From Gammaproteobacteria bacterium (GTDB lineage: Bacteria; Pseudomonadota; Gammaproteobacteria; Diplorickettsiales; Diplorickettsiaceae), in NCBI GenBank assembly GCA_005877695.1, contig VBOA01000016.1:16009-52802 (forward strand): a stretch of 36,794 bases of DNA, read 5' to 3'. This document shows, in pieces, positions 34,554-36,794 of this stretch. The translations under genes were made by a program, and so were the position numbers. Position 1 is the stretch's first letter; each line of letters opens with the position of its first letter. The notes under the pieces were generated by a model, which had not been told where the DNA came from, searched no databases, and worked only from the letters and a program-made list of their open reading frames with translations.

Positions 34554-35894
34554 TCCATCCGAACTAAGTAACAATGATCCACCTTCAGGATCATTTACAC
34601 TTATATTTTCTTCACTAAAGCTATAATCCCTATCCTGAAACACTGCAATACCTAAATCAAACCATTTTGCTAAGTTAACCATATAATCGATATAGTAACG
34701 GTTTTTAGGCAACAGTCCTGCTAATTGGGTTGTTCCTTGATATCCAATAGCCAGTCGGGATTGATGGGCAACCACTGGGAAGGTGAGTCCAACTTCTAAT
34801 CCCCATAATTTAGGTTTTTTAAAAGTTAAAGAAGAAATAGTTTCTGGTGGTGGAGCAGCAGGAAGGCCTAATAAGATGGGTTTTCTAAAATTTCTAGTTG
34901 TTGCTACATAATGACCATTCGCATCAAAGGGCCCAAATGTCACATCAGCATTTACATCATATGCAGGAGCTTTTTCATTCGGTAAACCAGGAACTGTGGT
35001 TACTTCGATTAATGAATTTAAATAATAAGAAGATAAAAAATTAGTATCCGCTATATTCGCTAGATAACCTGCGTTTAAATTAAATTTACTATTAAACCAT
35101 CTCCATCCCCATCCTAAATCCACACCTCCATTTTGAATACGGCGTGTTGAACCACCATCTGAAAGCTTAGGATTACCTGCAAAGGTATATACTGAACCAT
35201 AGAGGCCGTTTGGTATGATAAATCCTAATTGGGCAGCGGTTGCGGTAATCTCAGTAAATAACTGAGTTGGATTTTCCTGTGTCACAAATCCATAGGGATC
35301 ATAAGCACCAAATGGGATATATTCTTTACCCACTCTAAAATAGATGGGCGAAGCTTGGAAATTACCAATGGTCGCGTATGCCGTATCTATCGAGGTCCGG
35401 TTCAATGGATGATACACAAAAAGCGAATTGGCAATATTGTAAGGCCCTGTTGAACCTGGAATACCTGACAAGGAACTATATACCACAGACATATTTGCCG
35501 TCACCCAGTTATTCACTCGAGCATCGACAAACAAATTAGCATTGTTAAGTATTAAATCACTGGCTCTTCCGCTAGTCGGTTGCAGAACTGGGAGATTTTC
35601 TACATTCAAATCATTCAAATTAAATGCTGGATTTAAACCTAAAAAAACTGGAGGCTTATTGGCCAAATAAGCATCGGTATTCATCCAACCACTGATATTG
35701 ATTCGGCAAGTCCAACCACAAGGCTGATCAAATCCCCCAGGTTGATTTCGGTCTAGGATCATATCAAGTTTATTGACTTGATAGCGCATCACATCTCTTT
35801 GAAAGGAAGGGTCCATCATATACGGCTGCATCGCCAATACAGACCCGCTAAGACCAAGTGCTACGAGTGAAGCAACTATCGTTTTGAGTTTCAT
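34500..35894 (-). CDS. Outer-membrane porin-like protein (LbtU/DUF3573-like), copy 1
   Basis: 464 residues from the ATG at 35894, with AAGGAG 10 bases upstream; an ATG at 35900 is equally in frame, and 35930 is less likely. The signal peptide is MKLKTIVASLVALGLSGSVLA. No long coiled coil follows. The CGWTC segment gives two cysteines near the N-terminus that could form a disulfide. The rest is barrel-like with ATIGNFQASPIYFRVGKEYIPFGAYDP, closely matching the porin at 31924, and ends KSTVGQLRASIKFA with a C-terminal aromatic. A paralogue lies directly upstream (from 36154). Probably an abundant porin; cargo unknown. Confidence 0.8.
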   Translation of the reverse strand: MKLKTIVASLVALGLSGSVLAMQPYMMDPSFQRDVMRYQVNKLDMILDRNQPGGFDQPCGWTCRINISGWMNTDAYLANKPPVFLGLNPAFNLNDLNVENLPVLQPTSGRASDLILNNANLFVDARVNNWVTANMSVVYSSLSGIPGSTGPYNIANSLFVYHPLNRTSIDTAYATIGNFQASPIYFRVGKEYIPFGAYDPYGFVTQENPTQLFTEITATAAQLGFIIPNGLYGSVYTFAGNPKLSDGGSTRRIQNGGVDLGWGWRWFNSKFNLNAGYLANIADTNFLSSYYLNSLIEVTTVPGLPNEKAPAYDVNADVTFGPFDANGHYVATTRNFRKPILLGLPAAPPPETISSLTFKKPKLWGLEVGLTFPVVAHQSRLAIGYQGTTQLAGLLPKNRYYIDYMVNLAKWFDLGIAVFQDRDYSFSEENISVNDPEGGSLLLSSDGTGNKSTVGQLRASIKFA

Positions 35895-36037
35895 ACTCAT
35901 CCATCTCCTTGTAGAATTAGTTAACTTCATCTATCACTTTTATCACTTTTTCTTTATCAAAGCTAAAAAATATCATTTAAATTTATTTTTTTATCTTTGA
36001 AAATCTATTGATAGACAAATCAAGTCAAATCGAGTTT

Positions 36038-36066
36038 ATCTTAGCAGCACTTTATAACTATCTCAA
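36038..36066 (-). promoter_or_regulatory. Candidate promoter for the porin gene at 34500-35894
   Basis: On the minus strand, TTGAGA (36061-36066) lies 17 bases from TAAGAT (36038-36043), matches of 5/6 and 4/6. It would give a leader of about 130 nt. It lies downstream of the neighbouring porin's terminator, consistent with separate transcription. Confidence 0.4.
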
Positions 36067-36094
36067 TAAGATAAATTTATTTTTATTGGTTTTA

Positions 36095-36121
36095 TAAAAA
36101 AAGCCCGTTAAATGCGGGCTT
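36095..36121 (-). terminator. Rho-independent terminator of the second porin copy
   Basis: AAGCCCG (36101-36107) and CGGGCTT (36115-36121) form a 7-bp stem with a 7-nt loop, followed on the minus strand by a T-run (complement of 36096-36102). It is the same element as at 34441-34467 with one base change that opens the top pair. Confidence 0.85.
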
Positions 36122-36207
36122 AATATTATATTTAAGTTTGTCGTAACAATACTTTAAGCAAACTTAATACTAGCACGTAATTGGCCAACAGTTGATTTAT
36201 TACCGGT
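36103..36207. repeat. Duplicated porin 3' end plus terminator (copy 2)
   Basis: Partner of 34449-34553; see that entry. Three differences in 105 bases, one of them in the terminator stem. Confidence 0.75.
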
Positions 36208-36794
36208 AGCGCCCGCATGTATTATGGTATTAAGTGGAGGCCTGAGAACAGGAACAGTACCAGGTACTGACACACCTGTGGTGCTTGTAATAGCCCCTTC
36301 ACCAATGTTGTAATCTCGATCTTGGAATATTGCTATTCCAACATCAAACCATTTAGCTAAATTAACCATATAGTCAGCATATATACGACGTTGTGGCAAG
36401 AAGGTCGCTAAGTGCGTGGTTTTTTGATACCCAATCGCAACTCGTGATTGATGTGCGGCCACCGGGAAAGTCAATCCTGCTTCTAAGCCCCAGACAGTAG
36501 GTTTACCTAGATTTCCGGGCGGAGTCGTTAACACAGGATTTCCGGGCGAAGAATTACCGCTTAAAAAGAATGGATTTGCTAAGCTACGTGTCGTTGCTAC
36601 ATAATGACCATTCGCATCAAAAGGTCCAAATGTCACATCAGCATTCACGTTCCACGCAGGTACTTTTGTATTCGGTAAGCCTGGCACCGTAGTTCCTTCA
36701 ACCAGCGCATTAAGGTAGTAGGAAGATAAGAAGTTAGCATCAGCTATATTCGCTATATAACCAGCATTTAAGTTAAATTTACTATTAAACCATC
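36154..36794 (-). CDS. Outer-membrane porin-like protein (LbtU/DUF3573-like), copy 2, partial
   Basis: The reading frame is open to the right edge, so the N-terminus lies outside the window; about 213 C-terminal residues are visible. The sequence NSKFNLNAGYIANIADANFLSSYYLNAL and DVTFGPFDANGHYVATTR matches the neighbouring porin almost residue for residue, while a loop near the C-terminus is different and longer (ITSTTGVSVPGTVPVLRPP). It ends in the same KSTVGQLRASIKFA. The pattern, a conserved barrel with variable loops, is what surface-exposed porins show. It has its own terminator. Confidence 0.8.
   Translation of the reverse strand, partial: WFNSKFNLNAGYIANIADANFLSSYYLNALVEGTTVPGLPNTKVPAWNVNADVTFGPFDANGHYVATTRSLANPFFLSGNSSPGNPVLTTPPGNLGKPTVWGLEAGLTFPVAAHQSRVAIGYQKTTHLATFLPQRRIYADYMVNLAKWFDVGIAIFQDRDYNIGEGAITSTTGVSVPGTVPVLRPPLNTIIHAGATGNKSTVGQLRASIKFA

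Overview
The window is about 36.8 kb of AT-rich gammaproteobacterial chromosome (roughly 35-37% GC by eye). It most resembles a host-associated member of the Legionellales, in the Coxiella / Rickettsiella / Diplorickettsia neighbourhood. The pointers are the LbtU-like outer-membrane porins (a Legionellales family), a paired M16 peptidase locus, the tkt-gap and rpoZ-spoT blocks, a very AT-rich coiled-coil giant gene that looks like a secreted effector, and early signs of gene decay. The assignment is an inference from gene content. No rRNA, tRNA, CRISPR array or complete insertion sequence was seen.

Layout. 1-72: start of xseB (minus) behind a near-consensus promoter. 344-3026: two overlapping M16 peptidase genes, the first with the zinc motif and the second without it. 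3027-6083: a lysine-rich coiled-coil protein of about 1,018 residues with no recognisable family. 6276-13122: hemL, mrdA (PBP2 with an acidic tail), rpsT with a UUG start, a DUF2520 Rossmann protein, an MscS channel and coq7. 13216-17873: htrA, tilS, a frameshifted pnuC, accA and a small acidic PA3496-like protein. 18053-22965: a UDG-superfamily protein, a small heat-shock protein, then a tight operon of a [2Fe-2S] ferredoxin, an LpxL-type acyltransferase and two tandem aromatic amino-acid permeases. 23149-28744: tkt-gap, then rpoZ-spoT. 28865-31862: panC, panB and coaBC, which are steps of pantothenate/CoA synthesis, plus a 39-residue ORF coupled to coaBC. 31924-36794: an LbtU-like porin, TerC and two adjacent paralogous outer-membrane porins, the last cut by the window edge.

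How it works together. Most genes are housekeeping: cell wall elongation, ubiquinone, heme, fatty acid and lipid A synthesis, the pentose phosphate/glycolysis junction, CoA, tRNA-Ile lysidine and periplasmic proteolysis. The accessory character lies in the outer-membrane porin cluster, the duplicated amino-acid permeases and the putative effector.

Most worth a second look: (1) the orphan coiled-coil giant; (2) a SpoT whose hydrolase site is intact while key synthetase residues are replaced (the position matching E. coli E319 is His); (3) a short intergenic repeat with TATACTC/GAGTATA ends, present two or three times; (4) pnuC split by one extra base in a six-base A/T run; (5) tandem porins with near-identical 3' ends and terminators; (6) the 39-residue CxxC ORF after coaBC.
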